Below are positions 20,870 through 32,444 of a stretch of DNA of 64,000 bases, in pieces. Under the pieces are notes generated by a model that saw only the letters and a program-made list of their open reading frames with translations, did not search any database and was not told the origin of the DNA. Source of the stretch: Phaeosaccion multiseriatum (taxonomy: Eukaryota > Ochrophyta, other classes); contig OZ218961.1 of assembly GCA_965112735.1 (NCBI GenBank), positions 930,001 to 994,000 on the forward strand, read 5' to 3'. A program made the translations under genes and the position numbers. How positions within the stretch are numbered: the first letter of the stretch is position 1; the number at the start of each line of letters is the position of its first letter.

Positions 20870-23234
20870 ATGGGATCGATCAGCAGGACCGGAGCTGCCA
20901 AAGGCGAGGGTGGTCACCGAAACAGCAAACAGGGGAACCAGGGCAGCTATCAGACAGAGCTGGAGAGAATGGAGTCCGTGGAAGGATACACCTTCTGCTC
21001 CCGGGTGAGTGAGCGTGGCTACTAATCAGCAGGGAACAGGGAGTAGAGAAAAAAAAAGTGTCAGGCAGACAAGTACTTCAACTGTCCTCGTCTACTGCTC
21101 CCCCGTCAGGCAATGCGACGCACTATTCCCAAGTTCCGAATGGAGATGGACTCGCTGCCCGCAGACGTCGCTTCTCAGTTTATCAAGGATGAAATGGTGA
21201 GTCGAGCCAGCCCTTCAATGATAATGTGTTCGGTGCCGTGCTGGCGAGTGCGGAAAGTGTTTCTCGCACGTGTCCTTCAAGGCTTTGTACATGGATTCAT
21301 CGATTTCTCCCCACTCTTGAGGAAGGGAAGGTGCACTAGAGATCTCTATGCAACAGTAATCTCTCTTCGGCTTCATTTGATTTCCTCCCTCGGCTGCTTG
21401 TCCTCCTCTCCTCTCCCCTTTGCAGGTCTTGGACGGGAACGTGTCTCAGAACCTGGCCAGCTTCGTTTCCGTGACCATGTAAGTTCCTGAGCCCACTCAT
21501 CACACTCACCAACTAGCCCACCATCGTACACACACGCAGTACCAGAATGCGCTCACGCACCAACCCACTCACGCTCACAACATGTGATGTGTGTGTATAT
21601 CGTTGTACCTTGCTGCCCCGCACAGGGAGAAGGAGGGCGAAGAGCTGATGGCCCAGGCGATGACCAAGGTGCGCACCTACGATACACTGGAGTAGAGTTC
21701 TTCGCTTGATGCTCCTCCCATACTCTACTGCTTGTACTCCTTCAATCAATCACACTCCGCCCTCCCCTCTCTCTCCCCTTCCCTCCCTCCTGCCTGCTTT
21801 CATCTTCCCTGTGGCGCCACCGACGTCTCCTTTCTGGATACCGACATCCTCTACGCACAGAACTTCATCGATCTTGGTAAGGAGTAACAAGTGAGAAAGC
21901 GATTTGAGAGCGAGACGAACTGAAGCGTGAGATGCGTGCCGTGATACGTGGCCGTACGAGGCATATACATACACGCGCCCATATACCCATATACCCATCA
22001 GCCCACAAGCGCACGCACGCACACGCACACATACACGCACACACGGATATTTCGCAGCCTCCCTCACGCGGACCTGCCCTCCGCCCCCCCCCCCTCCATC
22101 GCCCACAAACATACATACACACACCCGCACACACACACACAAACACACACACAAACACATACACTCAAACACACATACGCCAACACACACACGCACACAC
22201 ACACGTACACACACCGTAAGACTCTTACCCGCAGACGTGTCAAATCGAACAGCGCTGCGTGACCATCATTGCCAACCTCTTCAACGCCCCGCTGGGCCCC
22301 GAAGGTAAATGACGGAGAGTGTATGAGTTGATATGAGTTTCACAACCCTCCCTCCTCCTGGAAATGTGATCGTCAAACCCTTTCCTACTCCTCGATGCAA
22401 GCAAGCACGCATAGCGGGAAGAAGACTCGTGACATGGTGACAATAGAAGTACTAGTACATGATTTAAAAGAAGAGGCGGAAGGGGATGTGTGCTCTGCCT
22501 CACTTAAGCTCTGGTCCCTCTTGCATTGTTCTCGTGTCCCTCCCTCCCTCTCTCTCCACCTCCCTCTCGCTCTGTTGTGTCCGCCTTCCTTCGCCCACCT
22601 CACTCCTCCCCACTCCATTCCTTTGCTTCCATCTCCACCCCCCCCCACCCATAAATTCACCCATCCACTCACCCACCCCCCTCTACCCACCTTCCCACTC
22701 TGATGGCGGCGGGCGGCACCCCACCCACTCGCTACTTACCAAACCAAACCAAACCAAAACCAAACCAAACCACATCACACCCACAGAGCTGGCAACTGGC
22801 ACGGGATGCATCGGCTCCAGCGAAGCCATCATGCTCGCTTGCCTTGCCATGAAGTGGAGGTGAGTAGGATCTCGTGCACACGAGACCTCACAGCTCATGA
22901 GACAGGCACAAACATTCTCAGTGTCAATACTGAACTGACTTACTCATTGACTTATTGCTTCCGCACAGGTGGCGGGAGATGAGAAAGAGCCAGGGGAAGG
23001 ACTGCTCCCGGCCCAACCTGGTCTTTGGCGCCAACGTCCAGGCAAGTAGCAAGTCGTGCTTGACAAGAGCTTGCCAATGTGCTTGACATGGACATGGACA
23101 TTGCGCATGGACATGGGTACTACTGTGGACAAGCGAGCAAGCTAGGCACTCTCTCCACTCGCTCACCCACCCTCCACGCTACTTGGAGGTATCAACGCTT
23201 CGACTCTCTCTCTCCCCCTCTCTTCCTCTCTCTT

Positions 23235-23288
<54 letters not shown>

Positions 23289-26200
23289 TTCCCTCTCTCT
23301 CTTCCTCTCTCTTTCCCTCTCTCTCCGTCTCCATCTCTTAATGGATCGATGATAGCACAGCACGGCAGCAGGAGTGCGTACAAAATGGCATTTACCGTTG
23401 AAAAGAGGTCTTAATAATCCCGTCACCTCGTCGCTCTTCGCTTTGCTGCTTCCCCTTCCCCTTCTTCCTCTTCAGGTGTGCTGGCACAAGGCCTGCAAGT
23501 AAGTAGTGACCAGCTCCGGTACAAGCAAGCAAGCGAGCATTAGGGACAGCGTTGATTTCTGCATGTGTTGCGCTCTTCACGTTTCAGCTCGTCGCTTGCC
23601 TTGCCTTGCTTTGACCCCCCTCGCCTCCCCTCCCTCCCTCCCTCCCTCCCTCCCTCCCTCCCTCCCTCCCTCCCTCCCTCCCTCCCTCCCTCCCTCCCTC
23701 CCTCCCTCCCTCCCTCCCTCCCTCCCTCCCTCCCTTCCTCCCTCCCTCCCTCCCTCCCTCCCTCCCTCCCTCCCTCCCTCCCTCCCTCCTTCCGCCCCAT
23801 CTTTCCCTGCATGCCTCCCTCCCCTCCCTCTCTGCCCCCCTCCATCCCTTGCTTGGCCCACACCATCTCTTCCGCTCCACAGGTACTTCGACATCGAGGC
23901 CAAGGTACGCACGTGCACCCACCCGGAGCATGATATGGTTGCTTTCTTGCCGGCTTGCTTGCCCTTTACTTTGCTTGCTTATTCATTTGCTCGTTCAAGC
24001 TTGTTCACCTGTTGGCTTTCTTTCTTGCCTGCGTGCTTTCTTTCATGTGTTGTTGCGTGATTGATTGCTCTCTCTGTCCGCTCCAAGCCTATCCAACAAT
24101 GAACGAAACTGAAACTCCGCCTCGTCTTCCGACCACAGGAGGCACCCGTCTCCCGTGACTGCCTCGTGCTCACAGCGGAGAGGGCAAAGGTGCGTAGTAT
24201 GTGACTGTTATAAGTGGATCGTCTTTGATTGTTAGAAGTGTAGCGCTGGCGTGAATGGTCCTTGCCACACACATGCACTTGCTCACTCACTCATACGTAC
24301 CCTCAAATAAGGTGCTGATCGACGAGAACACCATCGGAGTCTGCCCCATCATGGGAAGCACCTTCAATGGAGAGTACGAGGTGCGTGCGTGTGTTTGTGT
24401 GTATGTGTGTGTGTGTGCGCGTATGCGTGCGTGTGTGGGCGTCTTCGTGTGTATGTGCGTGCGTGCGTGTGTGTGTGCGTGTGCGTGTGTGTGCGTGTGC
24501 GTGCGCGGGTACCGCCTCATTCAAATCTCCTGTACGTGAAGCTTCTACCCCTCACCTCAAACGGGGAGGATGGAGGATGGAAGAGGAGGGGAGGGGAGGA
24601 GCGATGACGAAAGCAATCTACAAAGGATGAGAGTGACTACTAAAAAATCAAGTATCTGAGCTCCACAACACCCAATCGTGAAACACCAACATCACAACCA
24701 GCTACCCTACGCCCCTCACACCAACATACCCCCATACCCTGTGCGGTCCTCTGCCTTTCATAATCGCATACCCCTATATCCCCTGCGGTCATCTCATGCC
24801 CTCACTCACAGGACGTGAAGGCCATCCATGACATGGTTGTGGCCCTCAACGAGGAGAAAGGCTGGCAGGTGTGTGTGTGCTTATGTGCGTGACCCACACC
24901 CACCCACTCACCCACACCCACCCACTCACTCACACCCACCCACTCACTCACCCACACCCACACCCACCCACTCACCCACACCCACCCACTCACCCACACC
25001 CACCCACTCACCCACACCCACCCACCCACTCACCCACACCCACTCACCCACACCCACCCACCCACCCACCCACACCCACCCACTCACCCACACCCACCCA
25101 CTCACCCACACCCACCCACCCACTCACCCACACCCACCCACCCACTCACCCACACCCACCCACTCACCCACACACACCCACCCACTCACTCACACCCACC
25201 CACCCACTCACCCACACCCACACCCACACCCACCCACCCACCCACGCACGCACCCACGAACCCACGCACGCAGATCCCGATCCACGTGGACGCGGCGTCC
25301 GGAGGCTTCGTAGCGCCTTTCCTCACCCCCGACCTTGTTTGGGACTTCCGCCTGCCCAACGTCAAGAGCATCAACGTCTCAGGTGTGAAAAGCCTCCCGC
25401 CTGACACATAATAATTGCATACATACAGTATGTACATCAGTATGTACATGATACATGTATAGAAATCTGCATCTCTGTGTGTGTGGAAGACCGTCATAAA
25501 GCTGTGTGATCACACGTGATTGAATCTGAGGTGTGCTCATGGCCGTGACATGAAGCCGAGCAGTCCATTCGCTGCCATCCATGCCTCCTTCCTTCCTTCC
25601 TTCCTTCCTTCCTTCCTTCCTTCCTTCCTTCCTCCTCCTTCCTTTGTTTCATTGACTTACATTTAAACTCTCAGGGCACAAGTACGGACTGGTGTACGCG
25701 GGCATCGGTTTCATTCTCTTCAGGGAGAAGAAGGACCTTCCTGAGGATCTCGTGTTTCACGTCAACTACCGTGAGTGGGTTTCAGGACTGTGGGTGGGTG
25801 GGTGTCAGGACAGTGGGTGGTTAGGTGGAGTACTGTGGGTAAGCTACGCCGTGGGTGGAGGGGTGGGTCCGTGCGTGGGTGAGTGAATGGATGGACGCGT
25901 ACATAACCATGTGGAGGGGGTTGGTTTGGTGGGTCGGCGGGTGGGTGGGCGAGTGCGTCGGTGCGTGGGTGGGTGGGGTATGTCCATGTCGGCTCATCTC
26001 TCCTCTCATCTGTCCTGTCTCTCCCTGTGCTCTCTATGCTCTCTGTGTACATCACCATCCTTCTATCCGCCCATCTACTGCCATCTGTCCCTTCCCACCC
26101 CTTGGCAGTGGGAGGTGACCAGGCGTCCTTCACGCTCAATTTCTCTAAAAGCTCCGGCAACATCGTCGCACAGTACTACAACTTCATCCGGTAAGTCAGT

Positions 26201-28097
26201 GACGGACTGCCTGACTCACTGCCTGACTCACTGACTGACTCACTGACTGACTCACTGGCTGAGGGAGTGCGTGAGCGAGTAAGCGAGTGAATTACTGAGT
26301 ACTTCGTAGTACCTCGTAGTACCAAAGAGTCGGTCAGTCAGTACGGAGTGTCAGAGGGCCACAGCTGGATGGCACTGGATTGAAGTGGCGAGTTGCAGTT
26401 TCCGAGCCGAGATCTTGTGAAGCGCGATGGTCCTCGGACCCCACTCGAAGCTTTCCCCCTTATCTTCCCCCCTCCCTTATCCTTGTCCTCCTCTCGCTCT
26501 CTCTCTCCCTCTCTACGCGTTTGTTGCGTGTGCGTTTCGTCTCTTGCTCTGCGGCCCTACATACCTGTCCCTCCGTGCTGTGTCACCAACTGCTGCGCTG
26601 TGCTGTGCTGTGCTGCACTGCGTCGACTTCCATGACAAGCTTGGGCAAGTCCGGGTATTTCCAAGTCATGGTGCGTCCTGACACCACTCACCACTTACTT
26701 GCTTGCTTACGCCCTTTCTTGTGCTGTCGAGACATAATTAAGACTACAACGGTGCAGTCTACTTGCCGTCTGTGGTGGCGACGGCCACTACCCGTACACG
26801 ACTGCCCAGTACGACTACAGAAACCGACCTGCTTGTGCCAGGGCCAACAGCAATCGATTTGCGAGAGGCATAGCATACAGTTTCACGCACCCCACAGCTC
26901 CTCCACTCTCTCTCTTTCTCTTCGCTTAACTGAGCTGCTTTGGTGGCATTTTCTGCTCAAACGAGTGGAGGTGAAGGCTCTTTCTTGCCTGACTTTCGGG
27001 GAGGTCGGTCAATCCCTCCTGACCACTCCCGTCGCTCACCGCCCCTCCCTCCTGTTCACTTGTGTCGCACCTTCACCGGTCCCTTGCTACTCTCCATCTG
27101 TCTCTCGCTTCTCCCTCTGTCCCTCGCTTCTCCCTCTGTCTCTTTCTTCTCTCGCTACCGGTGGCGGGGCTCTTCTGTTCTTCTTCTCGTGATGTGATCA
27201 GCGTAACTGTATGGTACGTGGGTGTATGAGTGCATGAGTGAGTGAGTGGGTGAGTGAGTGAGTGAGTGAGTGGGTGAGTGAGTGAGTGAGTGAGTGAGTG
27301 AGTGGGTGAGTGGGTGAGTGGGTGAGTGGGTGAGTGGGTGAGTGAGTAAGTGAGTGAGATAGTGTGTGAGTAAGTGAGTGAGAGAGTAGGTGAGTGAGTG
27401 TGAGTGAGTGAGTGGGTGAGTGGGTAAGGCTCGCTGAGAAAGTGAGTGAGTAAGTGAGTGAGTGATCGGGTGAGTGAGTGAGTGTGTGGGTATGTGAATG
27501 AGTAAGTGAGTGATTGAGTGTGTAGGTGAGTGAGTGAGTGAGTGAGTGAGTGAGTGAGTGAGTGCATGCGTGAGTGAGTGAGCGAGTGATTGAGCGAGTG
27601 ATGAGAGATTGAGTGTGTGGGTGAGTGAGTGAGCAGCTCCAGTCGTGCCTTTGCCCCTCCTCTTTGTTGGCCACCCCCCCCCCACTTGCTTCTCACCCAC
27701 GACTTTCCCCTCCCTTTTCGCTCCTCTCCGCTTGCCCGCCGCTGCGACGCGCCGCACTCAGGAGAATGCAGAGTTCTTGCGCTCGTCGCTCGTCAAGACG
27801 GTGAGCACACAAACACTACCTTCAAAGGATGGCATTGGATGGCTTGACTTACAACATAAGTACTGGATGAGAAACACACCTTCCCTCCCTCCCTCCCTCC
27901 CTCTTACCCCTCAGGGCATGGTGACCATCGTGGACAAGGCGCACATCCCCGTGGTGGCGTGGAGTCTCACCACTGGCGCCAACTGCAGCGTATTCGACCT
28001 CCAGGACAAGCTTCGCAACAAGGGCTGGATAGTTCCGGCCTACACCTGCCCACAGGGCGCCACTGACATGGTGTGTGTTTGTGCGAGGGTGCATGGG

Positions 28098-28133
<36 letters not shown>

Positions 28134-29174
28134 TGGGTGCGTGGGTGTGTGGGTGTGTGGGTGTGTGGGTGTGTGGTTGCGTGTGCGTGCGTGGGTGCGT
28201 GGGTACGTGAGGGCGTGGGTGCGCGTCTGGGTGTGGATGAGAGGGTGGGCGAAGGCGCACGAGGACTCTCCACAGGGCATGGCATGAGCCGGTCAGGATG
28301 CTCAGAGCTTCGTGCCATGAGTGCTCTACTTTCATCCAGCACCCTGGCGCAACTGACCTTCCCTCCTTTCTTCCCTCCCTCTCCTCCTCTCCTTTCCCCC
28401 TCTCTTTGTCCCTCCCTTCGTCGCCTCCTCTCCCTCACTCCTTCCCTCCCTGTCCCTCCCTCCCTCCCTCCCTCCCTCCCTCCCTCCCTCTCGCTGCCTC
28501 TCCTCACTCACTCATACCCATTCACCCCCCTCCTCCCCCCAGGCCATCATGCGGGTGGTGGTGAAGGAGAACTTCTCGCGTGACTTGGCGGAAATGTTGA
28601 TGAGCGACATCCTCGCCGCCTTCTCCTTCTTCCAGCAGCACCCCACCACTCCCCTCGAGCTGGAGACGCCGGTGCGTGCGTGAGTGCGTGAGTGCGTGCG
28701 CGTGCGTGCGTCCGTGAGTGCGTGTACGTGTGTGTGTGTGTGTGTGTGCGTGCTTGTGTGTGTACGTGCGTGCGTGCGTGCGAGGGCGCGTGCATGTGTG
28801 CGTGTGTGCGTATGTGAGTCCGTAGTCTACGCCCGGGTTGTTTGCTTCGCGGGTTCGCCTTGCCTTGTGCACAGGTCGGCTCTGGACAGACACACACACA
28901 TGCGCACATACACACACACGCACGCGCACAACGGCAAACAGACACAGCCATAGACACGCACTCTCTCTCACACTCTCTCTGCCTCTCTCTCTCTCTCACA
29001 CACACACATACTTTCCACCGACAATACCACCCCCATTGGCAGGCGAGGAAGAAACCCAAGGGGGTGCAGGAGAGGGGCGCCGCCGCCGCGAGCAAGGACC
29101 TTGGGCGGCTCCACTCACTTGGATCGGACGCAACGCACCGCCTCAGCGGAGAGAAGACCAACCGGGTGTGCTAA
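20870..29174 (+). CDS. GAD: Glutamate decarboxylase (PLP-dependent)
   Basis: Converts L-glutamate to GABA and CO2 in the cytosol. 21 exons: 20870-21004, 21110-21196, 21426-21478, 21626-21668, 21861-21876, 22221-22304, 22787-22859, 22969-23041, 23476-23498, 23883-23904, 24139-24189, 24312-24380, 24812-24868, 25274-25382, 25675-25770, 26109-26190, 26640-26670, 27762-27800, 27915-28070, 28543-28671 and 29043-29174. All phases close, giving 519 residues, near the family length. Motifs: [71 protein letters not shown] (PLP-ring contacts) and SINVSGHKYG with the PLP lysine. The intron after exon 8 has a GC donor. Exon 5 is only 16 nt. The C-terminus is basic but lacks a clear calmodulin-binding Trp. 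Exons 16-21 lie inside the tandem duplication. Confidence 0.96.
23625..23790. repeat. (CCCT)n microsatellite in GAD intron 9
   Basis: About 165 bp of nearly pure CCCT, interrupted once near 23734. It leads into the pyrimidine tract before the acceptor at 23881-23882. Confidence 0.97.
24898..25258. repeat. CCCACTCACCCACA minisatellite in GAD intron 13
   Basis: About 360 bp of CACCCA-type units in mixed higher-order arrangement fill the intron almost from donor to acceptor. Open frames of Thr/His/Pro across it are artefacts. Confidence 0.95.
27235..27630. repeat. GTGAGTGA/GTGGGTGA repeat in GAD intron 17
   Basis: About 400 bp of 4-bp GTGA-type units. Every unit resembles a 5' splice site (GTGAGT). 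The paralogous array at 34768-35335 is longer and arranged differently. Confidence 0.95.
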
Positions 29175-30234
29175 GTGGTGGAGGGAGGGGAGGGGGCAGC
29201 CGTAGACAGGTATATGGGGCAGCTGTAGGTGTATGGGTTAGGAGGGAGCCTCGGCAGCAGAAGCAGCGGAGTAATAGCAGCAGTAGTGAGGAGCAGTCGC
29301 CAGTAGGAGCCAGAGACCGGAGTGCGCTGAAGGTTCGAGAGGGAGGAAGGAGCAGAGGCGAGGCGAGAGTCTATTTCTTCAAGGGCGGGAGGGAGGGAGG
29401 GAGTATGCGAGTATGGGACCATTGACTGGATTCGGCGGGTGTGTGGCGGTGGCGGTGTGTGAGTGCGGGAGTGAGTGGGAGAGTGGGGCCCTCGCTTCTG
29501 CCCTTACAGGAACAGTCCAGTGAGAAACAGTCCGGCGAGGAGCAGCCAGTCTGAAGGCTGAGCTGGACAGTGATGGGTAATGAGAGGAATGGATAGTGAT
29601 GGGTAATGGGGGGAATGGCAACGAGCCAACAAGGAAGGGGGGAGGAGCGAACAGAGCAAGCACGGCTTGGCTGCCTTCGCTTTTGTAATTTCGACATGCT
29701 TTGAACTCTACTCGTTATTTATATATATATGAACACATATATCCCCAGTCGCTTTTTCACACAAGCTTCACTTGAATTTGCAATGGGAGGTAGCTAGATC
29801 AGACTCCCCTCTTATCTCTCACTGCGAGCCCCGCCGATAACGCTATATATCTGTAGCGTGTGTTACTTGCTGTCTCAAATCTGTAACCATTGTATAACCG
29901 CCTTTTTGGGCCGTTTCTTTTCGGACGCCACAGCGACAGCCCAGAGCGCTTCTGCGTCGCTAACTTTGGCCTCTTCAGATCCCAGAGCGCTCGTTACACC
30001 CATCCATCAAGACTCCGCCAATCCCGCCAAAGCGCCGGTCCATACAGTGCGACCACTCCTTGACACCGTAGCTGGGCTACAGTCACCTCATCTCCTCGAC
30101 TCGTCTTCATCACCATGAGCATCTCCCGCTTGACTTTAGTACTCTTCCTCCTCGGAGCCCTCATCCTCACGATCGTATTCGTCGCCCTTCCTGCGATAGA
30201 AACCCTTCTACTCAGAATGCATACTCTCCAAATT
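29175..30234. other. Convergent 3' intergenic region (unit A)
   Basis: No gene supported. Close to the FNIP gene 2 stop, the minus strand encodes an acidic stretch in another frame (about 30215-30140, DREDEGSEEEEY). It resembles the acidic tail of FNIP gene 1, so the tail of copies 2 and 3 was probably lost by a frameshift. A hydrophobic plus-strand ORF here is its antisense shadow. Confidence 0.5.
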
Positions 30235-32148
30235 TTAGCGGAAGGCGTCCACTTGAAGGCCCTCCGGCAGCTGAGCAGGGAGCTCGAATCCCTTCCAAAC
30301 CTCAAGTCGCTCCAGACCTGCAGGCAGATCCGATAGGGGCTGGTTATACTCCCTTCCCAGGTGCAGAGTCCGAAGAGAGGCAGGCAGGGTTAACGGATGA
30401 TTAAAGCTCGAGTCATAGGGAAATTTCAGCTCCTTCAGCCCGTCCGGCAGATCTGGTAGCGGCTGAGTGTAATACTTTCCCAGCTTCAGAGTCCGAAGAG
30501 TGGCAGGCAGGCTTAACGGATGATCAAAGCTCGACAAATAAACAAATTTCAGCTCCTTAAGCCCGTCCGGCAGATCCGATAGGGGCTGATTATACTCCTT
30601 TCCCAGCTTCAGAGTCCGAAGGGAGGCAGGCACGGTGAACGGATGATTAAACTCCGACCCACCGGAAAATTCCTCCAGCCCGTCCGGCAGATCCGATAGG
30701 GGCAGGTCATACAGTCCCAGCTGCAGAGTCCGAAGAGAGGCAGGCAGGATCAACGGATGATTAAACTTCGACCACTCGTAAAATCTCAGCTCCTCCAGCC
30801 CGTCCGGCAGATCCGATAGGGGCTGGTCATACTCATATCCCAGCTCCAGGGTCCGAAGAGAGGCAGGCAGGATCAACGGATGATTAAACTCCGAGTCATC
30901 GCGAAATCTCAGCTCCTCCAGCCCGTCCGGCAGATCCGATAGGGGCTGGTTATACTGTCCTCCCAGCTCCAGGGTCCGAAGAGAGGCAGGCAGGGTTAAT
31001 GGATGATTAAACCTCGTGGCCCCGGCAAATTTCAGCTCCTTCAGCCCGTCCGGCAGATCCGATAGGGGCTGGTTATACTGTCCTCCCAGCTCCAGGGTCC
31101 GAAGAGAGGCAGGCAGGGTTAACGGATGATTAAACCTCGTGGCCCCGTCAAATTTCAGCTCCGTCAGCCCGTCCGGCAGATCCGATAGGGGCTGGTTATA
31201 CACCAGTCCCAACTGCAGTGTCCGAAGAGAGGCAGGGAGAATCAACGGATGATTAAACGGCGTGTCAAAGGCAAATTTCAGCTCCTTCAGCCCGTCCGGT
31301 AGATCCGATAGGGGCTGATTGTAATAATTTCCCAGGTGCAGAGTCTGAAGAGAGCCAGGCAGCGTTAACGGATGATCAAACTTCGAAAGTAACTCGTCAA
31401 ATCGCAGCTCCGTAAGCCCGTCCAGCAGACTGAAATCTGTCTGCTGTGTGTACTCACGCCCAAACGATACCTTCTGCAGCGATGGGGGGAGATCCAAAGG
31501 ACGATTGTAATCGGAATAAGGATGAAAGGTCAATTCCCTCAAGGCGTGCGGAAGTTTGACCTCTTCGGAAAGCTTCCTCCCAAAATGTACACTCTCCAGC
31601 CAGTCAGGAAGACGCAGGCCACGACAGTTGATATAATCTCCCAAGCGAACGTGCTTCACCGAAGGAGGGAGCACTCTCAGCCCTTCCTGAACAACGGCAA
31701 TGTCCGCCTTCTTCATTTTATAAGATGGCCTGGAATAATACCCATTGGAAAGACCCAGGCTCACAGCGATGACCCGAAACCATTTTCTCTGTTGGACGTT
31801 ATCTCCTCCTTCCTGCTGTTCCTCCTGGAGGCCTTGGCTCTGCCCCTCGTCAGGAGCAGATGATGCCCCTTCTTCCGAATGCGCGAGCTCAAACCGTTGC
31901 CGATGCTCGAGCATCTGTAGCATTCTCTTCTGCACAGCTTTCGGTACGTCTTTGTGTAGAACAAGTCGCCTCCCCGCTACTGCATCCACCTCTCTGCACA
32001 GGCCCCACAGACTCTTGCGGGAGCCCACATTGGCAGCCAAGAGAGTCAGCACCTCCACTCCATCCCAGTCATTGGGACCTTCTGAGCGCCGCTTTGAAGC
32101 ACCAGATGGGAAGGTCTCGGCTGCTGCTCGTCTCTTGCCCGCCTCCAT
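30235..32148 (-). CDS. FNIP-repeat protein (copy 2)
   Basis: Intronless, 637 residues from the ATG at 32148-32146 (MEAGKRRAAAETFPSGASKR, a basic possible nuclear signal). Residues 28-60 repeat the WDGVEVLTLLAANVGS block of copy 1. From about residue 190 there are tandem pairs such as FNHPLTLPASLRTLELG followed by YNQPLSDLPDGLKELKF, about ten pairs. At DNA level the units are about 126 bp and nearly identical, so unit number probably changes by unequal exchange. It ends GLQVDAFR. A probable protein-interaction scaffold; partner unknown. Compared with copy 1 it has no poly-Asp run or in-frame acidic tail. It is divergent from the 5' exons at 32445. Confidence 0.8.
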   Translation of the reverse strand: MEAGKRRAAAETFPSGASKRRSEGPNDWDGVEVLTLLAANVGSRKSLWGLCREVDAVAGRRLVLHKDVPKAVQKRMLQMLEHRQRFELAHSEEGASSAPDEGQSQGLQEEQQEGGDNVQQRKWFRVIAVSLGLSNGYYSRPSYKMKKADIAVVQEGLRVLPPSVKHVRLGDYINCRGLRLPDWLESVHFGRKLSEEVKLPHALRELTFHPYSDYNRPLDLPPSLQKVSFGREYTQQTDFSLLDGLTELRFDELLSKFDHPLTLPGSLQTLHLGNYYNQPLSDLPDGLKELKFAFDTPFNHPLILPASLRTLQLGLVYNQPLSDLPDGLTELKFDGATRFNHPLTLPASLRTLELGGQYNQPLSDLPDGLKELKFAGATRFNHPLTLPASLRTLELGGQYNQPLSDLPDGLEELRFRDDSEFNHPLILPASLRTLELGYEYDQPLSDLPDGLEELRFYEWSKFNHPLILPASLRTLQLGLYDLPLSDLPDGLEEFSGGSEFNHPFTVPASLRTLKLGKEYNQPLSDLPDGLKELKFVYLSSFDHPLSLPATLRTLKLGKYYTQPLPDLPDGLKELKFPYDSSFNHPLTLPASLRTLHLGREYNQPLSDLPAGLERLEVWKGFELPAQLPEGLQVDAFR

Positions 32149-32444
32149 CTCTTTCTTCCTCCCTCTCCGCCTACTCACCGAATAAACTCCTCTCTCGACG
32201 GAAAACTCACCCAAACAAGCAGAGAGCGGGGCAGATAGGGCGAGGGGTTGGAAGGGAGGTTGTCCGCCGTGTGCTCACAATGACGGGGGAAGGAGGATCG
32301 GGAAATAGCTTGGGGGGAAGGAGAAGGAAGGGATGTAAGGAAGGCCGCCGCCCTCCACGCCTTCCTTGACTTACGGTTGATCGTTTAAAAAATTTCGCCG
32401 CCTCCCAACGATCGATCTCTGGAAAGAACCAACAGGCCCACATC
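32149..32444. promoter_or_regulatory. Divergent promoter, FNIP gene 2 and 5' copy of large gene
   Basis: 296 bp between divergent ATGs, paralogous to 39805-40064 where CTTCCTTGACTTACG is also kept (32361-32375 here). No clear TATA box. Confidence 0.4.

Noticed and set aside
24828-25404. Thr/His/Pro repeat ORFs on the plus strand
   Set aside because: They cross the minisatellite of GAD intron 13. The real exons on either side are in phase without them.
27073-27757. Ser/Thr/His-rich minus-strand ORFs (HSLTHSLT repeats), also at 34751-35400
   Set aside because: Artefacts of the GTGAGTGA intron array in two duplicated copies.
30115-30336. Small plus-strand ORF with a transmembrane-like segment (MSISRLTLVLFLLGALIL), repeated at 37801
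   Set aside because: It is antisense to the FNIP gene 3' ends and to an acidic Glu/Asp-coding stretch whose complement reads as Leu/Ile. Its conservation is explained by the segmental duplication.
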